From: JADHLJ01 sp038118725
GTDB lineage: Bacteria > Pseudomonadota > Alphaproteobacteria > Thalassobaculales > Thalassobaculaceae
DNA length: 64,000 nt
Reading direction: 5' to 3'
NCBI GenBank assembly: GCA_038118725.1
Contig: JAYOIK010000018.1
Coordinates: 8,044 to 72,043, forward strand
Under the pieces are notes generated by a model, which was given only the letters and a program-made list of their open reading frames with translations, made no database searches and was not told the DNA's origin. This document shows positions 33,576-43,057 of this stretch, in pieces. How positions within the stretch are numbered: the first letter of the stretch is position 1; each line of letters starts with the position of its first letter. The translations under genes were made by a program, and so were the position numbers.

Positions 33576-34973
33576 TCAGCAAATATCCTCGATCCGCGCC
33601 CGCGCTTCATCACGTCCCAGAATAGCCATTACCTCGAATATGCCAGGCGATGCGTTGGAGCCCGTCAGGGCCGCGCGAAGTGGCTGGGCGATCGCGCCCA
33701 GCTTGACGCCCTGGGCTTCCGCGAGTTGGCGAACCAGCGCCTCCAGCGCGTCCTCGGTCCAATCCTCGATGGCGTCCAAATCTTGCAAAAGCGCCCGCAT
33801 CAAGGCGCGCGCGTCGTCGCCAAGCAGGGCCGCCGCCTTGTCGTTCATCGCGAGCGGGCGCGTGGCCGCGTAAAAGGCGGCGCCGTTCGCGAGATCGATA
33901 AGCGTCTTCGCCCGTGCTTTCACGCCGGCGAGACCACGGGTGATCCGCTCTCGTGATTGCGGGTCCAACACAAGCTCCGATCGGCCGTCGAGCCGTTCGA
34001 ATACCAGATCCGCGATATCCGCGTCCGGGGTTTCCCGCAAATAATGGCCGTTGAGGTTATCCAGCTTGGCCATGTCGAAGCGCGACGGCGAGCGCCCGAT
34101 CCCCTCAAGGTCGAAAATCTCAATCGCCCGCGCTCGGTCGATGACTTCCTCGTCGCCATGCCCCCAGCCAAGGCGCAGCAGATAGTTGCAAAGCGCGTCG
34201 GCGAGGTACCCCATGTCGCGATAGGCATCGACTCCCAGCGCCCCATGCCGCTTCGACAGTTTGGCGCCGTCCTGGCCGTGGATAAGTGGGATATGCGCGA
34301 AGGCCGGGACCGGCCAATCCATCGCCTTGAAGAGTTGCGCCTGGCGGAAGGCGTTGTTCAGATGATCGTCGCCGCGAATAACATGGGTGATGCCCATGTC
34401 GTGATCATCGACCACCACCGAATGCATGTAAGTCGGGGTGCCGTCGGCCCGCAGCAGGATGAAATCGTCGATGCGATCGTTTTGCACGGTCACCCGGCCC
34501 TGGACCAGATCCTCGATGACGGTTTCACCCTCCAGCGGCGTCTTCAGCCGAACCACCGGGGCGACCCCGGCTGGCGCCTCGCTCGGGTCGCGATCGCGCC
34601 AACGGCCGTCATAGAGCGCGGTCTTGCCCTCGGCGCGGGCCTTGGCGCGCATTTCCTGGAGTTCCTCGGGGGAGCAGTAACAGTGATAGGCCCGCCCCTT
34701 GGCCAGCAGTTCGCGCGCGACCTCGGCGTGGCGTTGCATGCCCGCGTGTTGACAAACCGGGGCCTCGTCGCCCGAGAGACCCAGCCATTCCAGCCCGTCC
34801 TGGATCGCGTCGACGGCTTCCTGGGTCGAGCGGGCTCGGTCGGTATCCTCGATCCGCAAGAGATATCGGCCGCCCATGCGGCGGGCGAAAAGGTAATTGA
34901 ACAACGCCGTTCGGGCGCCGCCGATATGCAAAAAGCCGGTTGGCGAAGGGGCGAAACGCGTTATGACTGTCAT
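33576..34973 (-). CDS. gltX: Glutamate--tRNA ligase
   Basis: Class I synthetase charging tRNA-Glu, 465 aa from ATG 34973. The frame extends a further 130 codons upstream, but MTVITRFAPSPTGFLHIGG is the normal beginning. HIGG at 16-19 is the HIGH motif and KLSKR near 238 is the KMSKS loop. A zinc-like CYCSPEE segment is near 115. It is divergent from comEC, with 55 bases between starts, and upstream of gltA in the alphaproteobacterial order comEC-gltX-gltA. Confidence 0.97.
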   Translation of the reverse strand: MTVITRFAPSPTGFLHIGGARTALFNYLFARRMGGRYLLRIEDTDRARSTQEAVDAIQDGLEWLGLSGDEAPVCQHAGMQRHAEVARELLAKGRAYHCYCSPEELQEMRAKARAEGKTALYDGRWRDRDPSEAPAGVAPVVRLKTPLEGETVIEDLVQGRVTVQNDRIDDFILLRADGTPTYMHSVVVDDHDMGITHVIRGDDHLNNAFRQAQLFKAMDWPVPAFAHIPLIHGQDGAKLSKRHGALGVDAYRDMGYLADALCNYLLRLGWGHGDEEVIDRARAIEIFDLEGIGRSPSRFDMAKLDNLNGHYLRETPDADIADLVFERLDGRSELVLDPQSRERITRGLAGVKARAKTLIDLANGAAFYAATRPLAMNDKAAALLGDDARALMRALLQDLDAIEDWTEDALEALVRQLAEAQGVKLGAIAQPLRAALTGSNASPGIFEVMAILGRDEARARIEDIC

Positions 34974-35028
34974 GATGGGTGTATTATTCCCTGAAAGGTT
35001 GTGTAGGATCATCGTCGTGGAGGGCGCG

Positions 35029-37167
35029 ATGATCCGGCGCACGGCTTTTAACATACCGTCCCGTCGAAGACGACAAATCGAACGGTGGCGTGATGCGTTG
35101 CGCAAGGCTCCGGGCTGGCTCGGTCGCCAATTTCGTGCTGAGCGGGATCGTTGGGTGCTCTGGATCCCCGTCGGCTTCGGTACCGGGATCGGCGCGTATT
35201 TCATACTGCCCTTCGAGCCCAACGCGATGCTGGGTCCGGCGGCTTCAGGTGTCCTCGGCGCCGCGCTGTTGGCAGCGCGGCGTCGCGGACACTCGACCTT
35301 GGCTTGGATGATCCCCTTGGTGCTTTGTCTAGGATTTACCGCGGCGCAGTTTTGCGCGGCCATGATCCCCGATCATCTTCTGGCGCATCCAGTTAGCGGT
35401 GTCGCGCGGGGAACCGTCGCCGCCGTCGAGGATCGACCGTCGCGTCCGCGGATCATCCTGTCGAAAACGACGGTGGACTCGGTGGCCGGCTCGCGGAATC
35501 TCTCGAAAGTTCGGATTAGCCTGTCGTCCAAGGCAAATTTACCCGCCATCGGACAGACCATCGAGATTCCGGCCTCCCTACGCCCGCCGCCCGCGCCGTC
35601 GGCTCCCGGAGCCTATGATTTCCGGCGCGCGTCATATTTCAACCGGGTTTCGGCGGTCGGTTACGCGACCGGTCCGTATCGGGTCGCGCAACGCGACGCG
35701 GAAGACGGTTGGGGAGGGTGGCCATGGCACCGGTTCGGGATCCGGCTGGCGGAGTACCGGCTAGCCTTGTCGCGCCGCATAGCCGAGGCCTTGCCGGGAC
35801 CGTCCGGCGCGCTCGCCTCGGCGCTTCTAACCGGTGAACGAGGGCCTCTACCGCAAGAGGTCTTAAGCGCGATGCGGGAGTCGGGCTTGGCGCATCTGCT
35901 GGCGATTTCCGGCCTCCACATGGGGTTGGTCGCGGGTGTCGTGTTCCTGGGATTGCGCTCGGCGTTCTCGCTTTCGCGACGGCTGACCTTGGGATATCCG
36001 ATAAAGAAATGGGCCGCGTTGGGAGCATTGATCTTCGCCGCGGCCTATCTGCTGCTGTCTGGCGCCTCGGTCCCGACCCAACGAGCCTTCCTGATGACCG
36101 GATTGGTGCTTGTAGGCGTGCTGTTGGACCGTCAGGCGATTTCCATGCGCCTTGTCGCCTGGGCGGCGATGCTCGTGCTGGTCACTCGGCCCGAGGCTCT
36201 GTTGTCGGCGAGTTTTCAGCTATCCTTCGCGGCGGTCACGGCGCTGGTCGCGACCTATGAGTGGGTTGCCGAACGACGCCGAAACCGGGGGTGGAAGGAC
36301 AATTCCTAGTGGCGGCGGGTGACGTTCTATCTTGGCGCCCTGCTGTTGACCTCGGTCATCGCCAATATCGCGACCCTGCCGTTCAGCGCTTATCATTTCA
36401 ACCGGATCGCGGCGCATGGGCTGGCCTCGAACATGCTCGCGGTACCCTTAACCGGATTTTGGATCATGCCGTGGGGTGTCCTCGCGCTCGCGCTGACGCC
36501 GGTCGGGTTGGAGAAAGTCGCGTTGGTGCCAATGGGATGGGGGCTTGATCTCTTGCTTTCCATCGCCCGTACGGTGTCGGGGTGGCCGGGCGCGGTGGTC
36601 CCGGTCGCCGCGTGGCCCGCCGCGACCTTGGCCCTGATCGCGATGGCGGGGGCTTGGCTTTGTCTTTGGCGAAGGCCCTGGCGTATCGCTGGGGTTGGCG
36701 CGGTGGCGGTGGCGATGGTTCTGGTTATCTGGTCGCCGGAGCCCCGGGTGCTGGTAACCGGTGATGGTCGGCTCGCGGGAATTCTCTCCACCGATGGTCG
36801 TTTGCTGCTCTCCGAAACCGGTCGGGAGCGCTTCACCGCTGAATTGTGGGGACGACGGGCCGGCGGGGCCGAGACTGTCGGCTGGCGCGATGACGCCGCC
36901 GGCCCCCGTTGCGATGATCTGGGATGCGCCTTGACCCTGAATGGCGCGATCGTGGCCTTCGGGGGATCTGGACGGGCGCTCGCCGATGATTGTCGACGGG
37001 CCACGGTTGTGATCACCACCGATTTCACGCCGTCATGTGTCGGTCCCAGATGGGTATATGATCAGGCCGCGCTTTCTCGCGCGGGAGGCGTGGCCATATG
37101 GGTCGACGGCGGCGAATTGCGGGTGGAGGGCATGCGGGAAAGCGCGGGAAAGCGGCCCTGGAGCTAG
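35029..37167 (+). pseudogene. comEC: ComEC/Rec2 competence protein, interrupted by an in-frame TAG
   Basis: Inner-membrane DNA uptake channel, about 712 codons from ATG 35029 (GGAGG upstream). It has an N-terminal DUF4131-type region and a multi-helix Competence domain with GPSGALASALLTGERGPLPQ, then HLLAISGLHMGLVAG and SASFQLSFAAVTALVA. Codon 427 (36307-36309) is TAG; the same frame then continues WRRVTFYLGALLLTS and ATLPFSAYHFNRIAAHGLAS, which is normal ComEC. No frameshift is needed, so one substitution broke the gene or one base is wrong. If real, the channel is truncated. Confidence 0.88.
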
Positions 37168-37302
37168 AAAATCGATTGCTGCGCAAAAAGTCCTTCAAAA
37201 TTTATATAAATAAGTTGTAGTATGTACCTGTCGATTCGCGACGCTGGTCGGAACAGGTAGTCCGTACGGGTCTAGAAACGGCCTTGGAGAGGTGGTAGGC
37301 GG

Positions 37303-37605
37303 ATGTCCGGTTTGCGACAGAAAGCGATGAATATCCTGGCGGACGCGGTATCCGATGTGATCGGCGCGCGCAGCTTGGCTTATGTCGCGATCAAGAAAGC
37401 CGCGATCGATGACGATCCCTCCAAGCACGAATGGGCTCAGATGATGTTCAGTCAGATCTCGACCGCCAATCACCGGCGCATCAAGTCCAGCGCCGAGGAC
37501 AAGGCCCATGAGGAACGGCTCTCTTATCGTGCCAAGTCGCGCGAGAAGACTGTCGAGGTCGCGGATATGAGCAAGATCTTCGGCGTTCTCGCGGGCGCCG
37601 ATTGA
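37303..37605 (+). CDS. Small protein of unknown function
   Basis: A 100-aa charged, helical-looking protein without signal peptide or membrane segment (MSGLRQKAMNILADAVSD at the start, SREKTVEVADMSKIFGVLAG at the end). I do not recognise the family. GGAGAGG lies about 10 bases upstream of the ATG and codon usage looks like its neighbours. The 135 bases before it are AT-rich and probably carry its promoter. It is convergent with lexA. Confidence 0.6.
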   Translation: MSGLRQKAMNILADAVSDVIGARSLAYVAIKKAAIDDDPSKHEWAQMMFSQISTANHRRIKSSAEDKAHEERLSYRAKSREKTVEVADMSKIFGVLAGAD

Positions 37606-37657
37606 CGGCAGCAGCCGCCGACCTCCCAGACTCTTGCGGGGGCGGATGTCGCCCGAG

Positions 37658-38407
37658 TCAGTATTTCCGTATCAGCCCCACGAGCTTGCCCTGAACGGCG
37701 ACCTGATCGGGGCCGAAGATACGCGTTTCGTAGATCGGATTGGCCGGCTCCAGCGCGATGGCGTGGTTGCGTTTGCGAATACGCTTGAGCGTGACTTCCT
37801 CGCCTTCGACCAGGGCCACGACAATGCTTCCGTTCTCGGCGGTATCGCAGCGTTGAATGATCGCGGTGTCGCCGTCGTGAATGCCGGCATCGACCATCGA
37901 ATCGCCGGCCACTTCGAGCGCGTAGTGATCTCCGCCTCCGAGCAGGCTCGGCGGTACCGCGACGGTATTGGTGTAATCGCGCAAGGCCTCGATCGGGGTG
38001 CCGGCGGCGATCCGTCCGTAAAGGGGCAGGGATACCGTCTCTCCGGCCTCTTCACCGCTGGTGTCCCTGGCGTCGGTGGCTTGCTCCGCCGTCCGCGAAC
38101 GGGGGAAGTTACCGGGGATGACGTTCGGCGAGAAGCCGCGCTGGGCCGGGCGATCCTCGCGCGCCGGACTGGCCGGTTTGGCCGCGGCGCTGGTCTCCGG
38201 CAATTTCACCACCTCCAGCGCCCGCGCCCGGTGCGCGAGTCGTCGGATGAAGCCACGCTCTTCCAGCGCCGTGATCAGACGATGGATACCGGATTTCGAC
38301 TTGAGGTCCAGCGCTTCCTTCATTTCATCGAACGAGGGGGATATCCCGGTAGCCTCCAGGCGCGCGTTGATGAACAGGAGCAGTTCGTGCTGTTTCCGGG
38401 TGAGCAT
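37658..38407 (-). CDS. lexA: LexA repressor
   Basis: SOS repressor that self-cleaves when RecA is activated, 249 aa. The winged helix is MLTRKQHELLLFINARLE with recognition part GISPSFDEMKEALDLKSKSG (residues 1-70). A long linker (about 75-120) makes it longer than the E. coli protein. The scissile bond is Ala135-Gly136 in RIAAGTP; catalytic Ser170 (AGDSMVD) and Lys208 (EVTLKRI) are present. An alphaproteobacterial SOS box lies 46 bases upstream of the start, so it is self-regulated. Confidence 0.97.
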   Translation of the reverse strand: MLTRKQHELLLFINARLEATGISPSFDEMKEALDLKSKSGIHRLITALEERGFIRRLAHRARALEVVKLPETSAAAKPASPAREDRPAQRGFSPNVIPGNFPRSRTAEQATDARDTSGEEAGETVSLPLYGRIAAGTPIEALRDYTNTVAVPPSLLGGGDHYALEVAGDSMVDAGIHDGDTAIIQRCDTAENGSIVVALVEGEEVTLKRIRKRNHAIALEPANPIYETRIFGPDQVAVQGKLVGLIRKY

Positions 38408-38452
38408 GGCGGTTTCCCGACGCGAGTGAACAAAAGCAAAACATTAACGATT

Positions 38453-38467
38453 GTTCTACTTTAGTTC
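38453..38467. promoter_or_regulatory. LexA (SOS) box, GTTC-N7-GTTC
   Basis: GTTCTACTTTAGTTC exactly matches the direct-repeat SOS operator of Alphaproteobacteria (GTTC-N7-GTTC; GAAC-N7-GAAC on the lexA strand), just upstream of lexA. Confidence 0.88.
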
Positions 38468-38517
38468 TATTTGGACGTCAAGCCGGGATAAGTTGGCGCT
38501 TTACGGGGCTGTCCAGG

Positions 38518-39564
38518 CTACAGATCGAGTTTATAGAAGCGCGCCGCCGTATCGTGGAACATCGCCTTCTTTTCGTCGGCGGAGGCACCGCTGGCGATCC
38601 GCTTGAAGAGATTCCAATAGACCGCGTAGCTGGACGTCACCTTGTCGACCGGAAAATTGCTCTCGAACATGCAGCGATCCGGACCGAAGGCCTCGATGCA
38701 GGTCTCGAAATAGGGACGCCATAGCGTGGCCAGTTCCTCGGAGCCGGGCGGGGTCGGTCGGTCCTCGAACTTGTAGCCGTTCAGCACCATGCCGAGTCCG
38801 CCGAGCTTTGCGTGCACGTTGGGGCGCTTGGCCAACTCGCGGATATCTTCCTTCCATTGTGGCAGGATTTCGTCGCGCTTGCCGGCATAGGGCCCGATAC
38901 CCATGGGGCCGGCGAAGTGATTGAGCACGATCCGCTGGTCGGGAAACGCGTCCGCCAGCGAAGACACATCGCCGATCTGGGTGTGGTACAGCCATGCCTC
39001 GAAGGAGAGATCAAAATCCGCGAGCTTGGCGAAACCCTCGCGGAACTTCGGGTCCAGATAGATCTGCGCCGGCGGATTGGTGTGGCTGTTGTTGATATCC
39101 GGGCTCGGATCATAGCCGGCGCCGTAGCGGGTGCCGCGGAACCGCCCGTTGCCGGCGGCGACCTGCGCGGCCAGCACTTCCTCGACCGCCGCGCCCATCG
39201 TGAGATCCGCGAAGCCGACGATCCCGGCGCAGATCTTGGTCTTGCCGTATTTGCCGCTGGCGCTCATCGCCGCGATGCCGTTGACGAACTCGGTCTCGCC
39301 GATCGGCTTCATATGCTCCGGCCCGTCCTTGCGGAACATGGAGGCGCATTCCAGGAACACGGTGGCGACGATGTTGTGGCCACTGTTCAGATCCTCCAGC
39401 AGATCCTCCAGCAGATAGCGCTTGCCCCGCATGTCCCAGAGATGGTGATGCGGATCGACGATCGGCAGATCCGGCTCCAGGATCTCCTCGTTGATCTGGG
39501 CCAGCCATTCGGCGTTTGGCGAGGGAATACGGGTTTCCAACAGGGAGGCGCCATCACCGGACAT
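38518..39564 (-). CDS. Amidohydrolase 2 family metal-dependent hydrolase
   Basis: TIM-barrel hydrolase or decarboxylase, 348 aa. The first metal motif is DPHHHLWD at residues 37-44, and further conserved parts are VLNHFAGPMG and FESNFPVDK near the end. Members hydrolyse lactones (such as 2-pyrone-4,6-dicarboxylate) or decarboxylate aromatic acids. It lies between lexA and moeA, where these core genes are usually adjacent, so it appears to be an insertion in the core block. Confidence 0.88.
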   Translation of the reverse strand: MSGDGASLLETRIPSPNAEWLAQINEEILEPDLPIVDPHHHLWDMRGKRYLLEDLLEDLNSGHNIVATVFLECASMFRKDGPEHMKPIGETEFVNGIAAMSASGKYGKTKICAGIVGFADLTMGAAVEEVLAAQVAAGNGRFRGTRYGAGYDPSPDINNSHTNPPAQIYLDPKFREGFAKLADFDLSFEAWLYHTQIGDVSSLADAFPDQRIVLNHFAGPMGIGPYAGKRDEILPQWKEDIRELAKRPNVHAKLGGLGMVLNGYKFEDRPTPPGSEELATLWRPYFETCIEAFGPDRCMFESNFPVDKVTSSYAVYWNLFKRIASGASADEKKAMFHDTAARFYKLDL

Positions 39565-39689
39565 GTCTCTCTCCTAATGCGGATTCTCGGCCAACTGGCC
39601 CACGATCAGGTGAGCATAGCAAAAAACATTTCGCCGAAAGGCGGGGCTCATACGGTATCTCATGAGTGATCGGACTTTGAGCGATCACC

Positions 39690-40193
39690 TCATAAACGAC
39701 TAACCGACCCATGATCGGGGCCGTCGTTCGCATTGACCAAGGCGATTACCGAAGCGAGTTTTCTTACCGGGCCGCCCGGTTCGCCGAACGGCAGGACCAA
39801 TGCCTCATAGTTCCGAAAATCGTTCGTCGACCAGGTCAATCTGGAGCGGACGCAATAGGGCTTGCGGTGATGCACGCACCAGGCGAAACGCTCTCCGACT
39901 TCCTCCGCGCCAGGCATCTGGTCAACCATTTGTCCTGTGTAGTCCCGCCCAGCCGCCTCGCGGACCGCCGCCCCGGTCAGGCGCACGAGAAACCGGGGCC
40001 CGGGCTCGAGAACCTCGATCACGGTGAAGTTTGTCAGCACTTCCCGCGGGATCTCCAACGGGTCCAGCGCGCTGGTCGGCGGGAAACAGGCGCCGCCTCT
40101 TTTTTCGAGCCAATAGTCATACGCCACCCGGCTGGTCGCGCTGAGCGTGGCCGTTTCCAAATCAACTTTAAAACTTGAAGGAAAATTCGACAT
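39690..40193 (-). CDS. PAS domain protein (PAS_5 type)
   Basis: A 167-aa protein in which one PAS-like domain fills most of the sequence: WLEKRGGACFPPTSALDPLE, then FTVIEVLEPGPRFLVRLTG and the C-terminal YEALVLPFGEPG. This PAS_5 form is abundant in Rhodospirillales and has no output domain. It may sense a ligand and act on an unknown partner. It is transcribed leftward like the amidohydrolase, with 125 bases between. AT-rich DNA lies upstream. Confidence 0.8.
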   Translation of the reverse strand: MSNFPSSFKVDLETATLSATSRVAYDYWLEKRGGACFPPTSALDPLEIPREVLTNFTVIEVLEPGPRFLVRLTGAAVREAAGRDYTGQMVDQMPGAEEVGERFAWCVHHRKPYCVRSRLTWSTNDFRNYEALVLPFGEPGGPVRKLASVIALVNANDGPDHGSVSRL

Positions 40194-40321
40194 GCGGAGC
40201 GTTATTTGAAAATTTCAAAAGGCCAAGCGCATTGGCGATTATCGGAAATCATTGCCTTTTGCTTAATTTTGTCAATAAGGCGAAATGTCGGATTGCGCGG
40301 AGGTGTGGGTTTTATCGCCGC

Positions 40322-41599
40322 CTAGAGGCTTTCCAGACTTCCCCAGAGCGGCAGGATATCCATCAACTCACCCTCGGCGCGGGCCCTGTCGTGGGCCGGG
40401 CGGATGATCAGACAGTCGGCCTGGGCGAGACGCGCCAGCATGGAGCTGTCCTGGCGGCTGAACGGGGTGGCGACGCGCTCGCCCTCGGTGTTCCAGGACA
40501 GCGTCGCTCTCAGATAGTCCTCGCGCTGGTCGTTCTCACCGAGCGCGGCGCCGAGACGGGCGCGGAGCGGCGGTTCCTCCGCCTTGACGAGGCCGAGCAT
40601 CGCCTCGATCGCCGGTTTCACGAAGATCATGCCGCAGACCAGGGTTGAAACCGGGTTGCCCGGCAGGCCGAGCATCGGGATCCCGCCGACCTTGCCGAAG
40701 ATCAGCGGCTTGCCGGGGCGCATGGCGATGCGCCAGAAATCGACCTCCAGGCCTCCCGGCCCATAGGCCTCGGTGCCGAGCGCCTTTTGCACGAGATCAT
40801 GCTCGCCAACAGAGGCGCCGCCGGTGGTCAGAACCAGGTCCATGCCGCGCGCGCCACGCACCAGTTGCTGGATACCCTCGACGGTGTCCGGCGCGATGCC
40901 CAGCACCACCGGCTCGCCGCCGCAGGCGCGGACCAGGGCCGAGAGGGCATAGCTGTTGGAACTGACGATCTGGTTCGGGCCGATCGGCTCTCCTGGGCGG
41001 ACGATCTCGTCGCCGGTGGCGAGAATGGCGACCTTGGGACGGCGGCGCGCCATGATCCAGGGCACGTTCATCGCGGCGGCGAGCCCGACATCGCGGGCGG
41101 TCATCGCGCGCCCGGCCTCGATCCCGATATCGCCGGCCTTGAAGTCGAGACCGGCGGGGCGGATGAACTTGCCGGCGGGCGCGCCCTCGCGAACCGTGAT
41201 CCGCGCGCCGTCGGTTTCCGATTCCGCGTCCACGTCTTCTTGAATGACGATCGTGTCGGCGCCGCTCGGTACCGGACCGCCGGTGAAGATACGCACAGCC
41301 TCGCCGGGGCCGACGGTGCCGTCATGGGCGCCGCCGGCCGGCGCGTCTCCGATCCTGGTTAAGGTCGTCGGTACGGTGGCCACGTCCTCGGCGCGCACCG
41401 CGTAGCCGTCCATGGCGGACATGGCGACCGGCGGCTGGGTGCGCCGGGCGCGAACCGGCTCCGCCGTGACCCGACCCAGCGCCGCGCTGACGGGGATCTC
41501 CTCGCCCGGCATGAGGGGAACACCGGCCAGGATCCGCGCGAGCGCGTCCGCGACCGGGAGCAGGGGATCAGCCGCCACGCCATTCTCCCGACTTGCCAC
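40322..41599 (-). CDS. moeA: Molybdopterin molybdenumtransferase
   Basis: Inserts molybdate into adenylylated molybdopterin, 425 aa. Landmarks are SAMDGYAVRAEDV near residue 62, GDEIVRPGEPIGPNQIVSSN near 196, LVLTTGGASVGEHDLVQKAL near 256 and PMLGLPGNPVSTLVCG near 308. It starts inside the end of moaC (32-nt overlap), so the two are translationally coupled in the trpG-trpD-trpC-moaC-moeA run. Confidence 0.96.
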   Translation of the reverse strand: MASRENGVAADPLLPVADALARILAGVPLMPGEEIPVSAALGRVTAEPVRARRTQPPVAMSAMDGYAVRAEDVATVPTTLTRIGDAPAGGAHDGTVGPGEAVRIFTGGPVPSGADTIVIQEDVDAESETDGARITVREGAPAGKFIRPAGLDFKAGDIGIEAGRAMTARDVGLAAAMNVPWIMARRRPKVAILATGDEIVRPGEPIGPNQIVSSNSYALSALVRACGGEPVVLGIAPDTVEGIQQLVRGARGMDLVLTTGGASVGEHDLVQKALGTEAYGPGGLEVDFWRIAMRPGKPLIFGKVGGIPMLGLPGNPVSTLVCGMIFVKPAIEAMLGLVKAEEPPLRARLGAALGENDQREDYLRATLSWNTEGERVATPFSRQDSSMLARLAQADCLIIRPAHDRARAEGELMDILPLWGSLESL

Positions 41600-42044
41600 C
41601 GGCCTTGTGCAGCAGGCGGATATCGCCGATGCGCATGCCCCGATCCACCGCCTTGCACATGTCGTAGACCGTAAGCGCGGCGACGCCGACCGCCGTCAGA
41701 GCCTCCATCTCGACGCCCGTGCGGCCGTTCAGCTTGCAGGTCGCGGTGATGTCGACGGCGTTGCGATCCGGATCGCAGGCAAGCGCCACCTTGACCGACG
41801 AGAGCGCCAGGGGGTGGCAGAGCGGGATCAGATCCGGGGTCCGCTTGGCGCCCATGATCCCGGCGAGCCGCGCGACCGAGAGCACGTCCCCCTTGGCCAC
41901 GCCGTCATTCATGATCAGCGCCAGGGTCTCGGGTTGCATGTAGATGCTGCCGGCGGCGGTCGCGGTTCGGCTGGTGACGTCCTTGTCCGAGACATCGACC
42001 ATGACCGCGTCGCCCTGGTCGTCGAAATGGGTAAAGCCGCTCAT
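41568..42044 (-). CDS. moaC: Cyclic pyranopterin monophosphate synthase
   Basis: Second step of molybdenum cofactor synthesis, 158 aa, the family length. Landmarks are FTHFDD near the start, the DVSDKDVTSRTATAAG strand, the active-site LIPLCHPLAL near 74-83, KLNGRTGVEMEALTAV near 112-127 and DMCKAVD. Its ATG overlaps the trpC stop (ATGA). Confidence 0.97.
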   Translation of the reverse strand: MSGFTHFDDQGDAVMVDVSDKDVTSRTATAAGSIYMQPETLALIMNDGVAKGDVLSVARLAGIMGAKRTPDLIPLCHPLALSSVKVALACDPDRNAVDITATCKLNGRTGVEMEALTAVGVAALTVYDMCKAVDRGMRIGDIRLLHKAGGKSGEWRGG

Positions 42045-42856
42045 TCCGCGGCGCTCGCGACCGGGGCGGGGTTCGCCAGCAAGCTCTGGGTCGCCGACGT
42101 CACGTCTTCCTGGCGCATCAGGGACTCGCCGATCAGAAAGGCGCGGGCGCCGATCGCCGCCATCCGGGCAAGATCATCGGGGTTGTTCAGACCGCTTTCG
42201 GAAATCAGCAACCGGTCGGGCGGGGCAAGCCGCGCCAGCCGTTCGGTTGTCGCGATATCCGTGACCATGGTCTTAAGGTTCCGGTTGTTCACGCCGAGCA
42301 GGGGCGAGTCAAGCCGTAGGGCGCGCTCCATCTCCGCTTCGTCATGCACCTCGATCAATACATCCATGCCATGCTCGAAAGCCGCGGCCTCGAGCTCGGC
42401 GGCCAGGGCGTCGTCAAGGGCCGCCATGATCAGCAGAATACAATCCGCTCCCAAGGCCCGCGCCTCGGGGATCTGGTAGGGGTCGATCATGAAATCCTTG
42501 CGCAGCGCCGGAAGCCCGCAGGCCTCGCGGGCGGCGGCGAGGTACTTATCGCGGCCTTGGAAATACGGCTCGTCGGTAAGCACCGAAAGGCAGGTCGCGC
42601 CGCCCGCCGCATAGGCCTGGGCGAGGGAAGGTGGATCGAAATCGGCGCGGATAAGTCCCTTGCTGGGAGAGGCTTTCTTGATCTCGGCGATCAGGCCGTA
42701 GCCGCTGGCCGAGGCCCCCCGCAAGGCGTTGGCGAAGCCGCGAGGGGGCGTCGCCGTCTTGGCCCGGCTTTCCAGGTCACCGAGGGAGATCGACTGCTTG
42801 CGCTGGGCAACGTGTTCTCGTTTGTCGTCGCAGATCTTGGCGAGGATGTCGCTCAT
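42041..42856 (-). CDS. trpC: Indole-3-glycerol phosphate synthase
   Basis: Tryptophan pathway TIM barrel that closes the indole ring, 271 aa. Catalytic parts are AEIKKASPSKG (near 57-67), LRKDFMIDPYQIPEARALGA (near 118), VNNRNLKTM and SESGLNNPDDLARM. It is downstream of trpD on the same strand but separated by 201 bases containing an inverted pair of palindromic elements, and it overlaps moaC by 4 bases. Confidence 0.97.
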   Translation of the reverse strand: MSDILAKICDDKREHVAQRKQSISLGDLESRAKTATPPRGFANALRGASASGYGLIAEIKKASPSKGLIRADFDPPSLAQAYAAGGATCLSVLTDEPYFQGRDKYLAAAREACGLPALRKDFMIDPYQIPEARALGADCILLIMAALDDALAAELEAAAFEHGMDVLIEVHDEAEMERALRLDSPLLGVNNRNLKTMVTDIATTERLARLAPPDRLLISESGLNNPDDLARMAAIGARAFLIGESLMRQEDVTSATQSLLANPAPVASAAE

Positions 42857-42891
42857 CGCGGAGCCTTTCGGATAGCCCGAGAAACCAATGC

Positions 42892-42998
42892 CGTCGTCCT
42901 GGCGTATGGCAGGACCTTATGATGGTTAGTGTAGTTGGACAAACATCCACCCCTTGGCGTGACAGCGAGCCGAGGTCCTGCCTTGCGCCAGGACGACG
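42892..42998. repeat. Paired inverted 25-nt palindromic elements inside the trp operon
   Basis: Arm 1 (42892-42916, core GTCCTGGCGTATGGCAGGAC) and arm 2 (42974-42998, core GTCCTGCCTTGCGCCAGGAC) are inverted copies of the same element as at 14.1 kb, separated by 57 bases. They occupy the trpD-trpC space and, if transcribed, form a long hairpin in the operon mRNA. Confidence 0.85.
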
Positions 42999-43057
42999 GT
43001 GAAGAACTGTGGTTGAGGGATGAGGCAATCACCCCGGCAATGATGTTCATCGCGCTC

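Noticed and set aside
32165..33625. 486-codon open frame on the + strand
   Set aside because: Exactly antisense to citrate synthase.
34974..35363. 130-codon N-terminal extension of GltX
   Set aside because: It overlaps comEC and precedes the normal GltX start; Arg/Pro/Ser-rich noise.
29533..36309. Reassignment or suppression of TAG as a sense codon
   Set aside because: Many intact genes here end with TAG (for example metG, the alcohol dehydrogenase and hyuB copy 2), so TAG is an ordinary stop.
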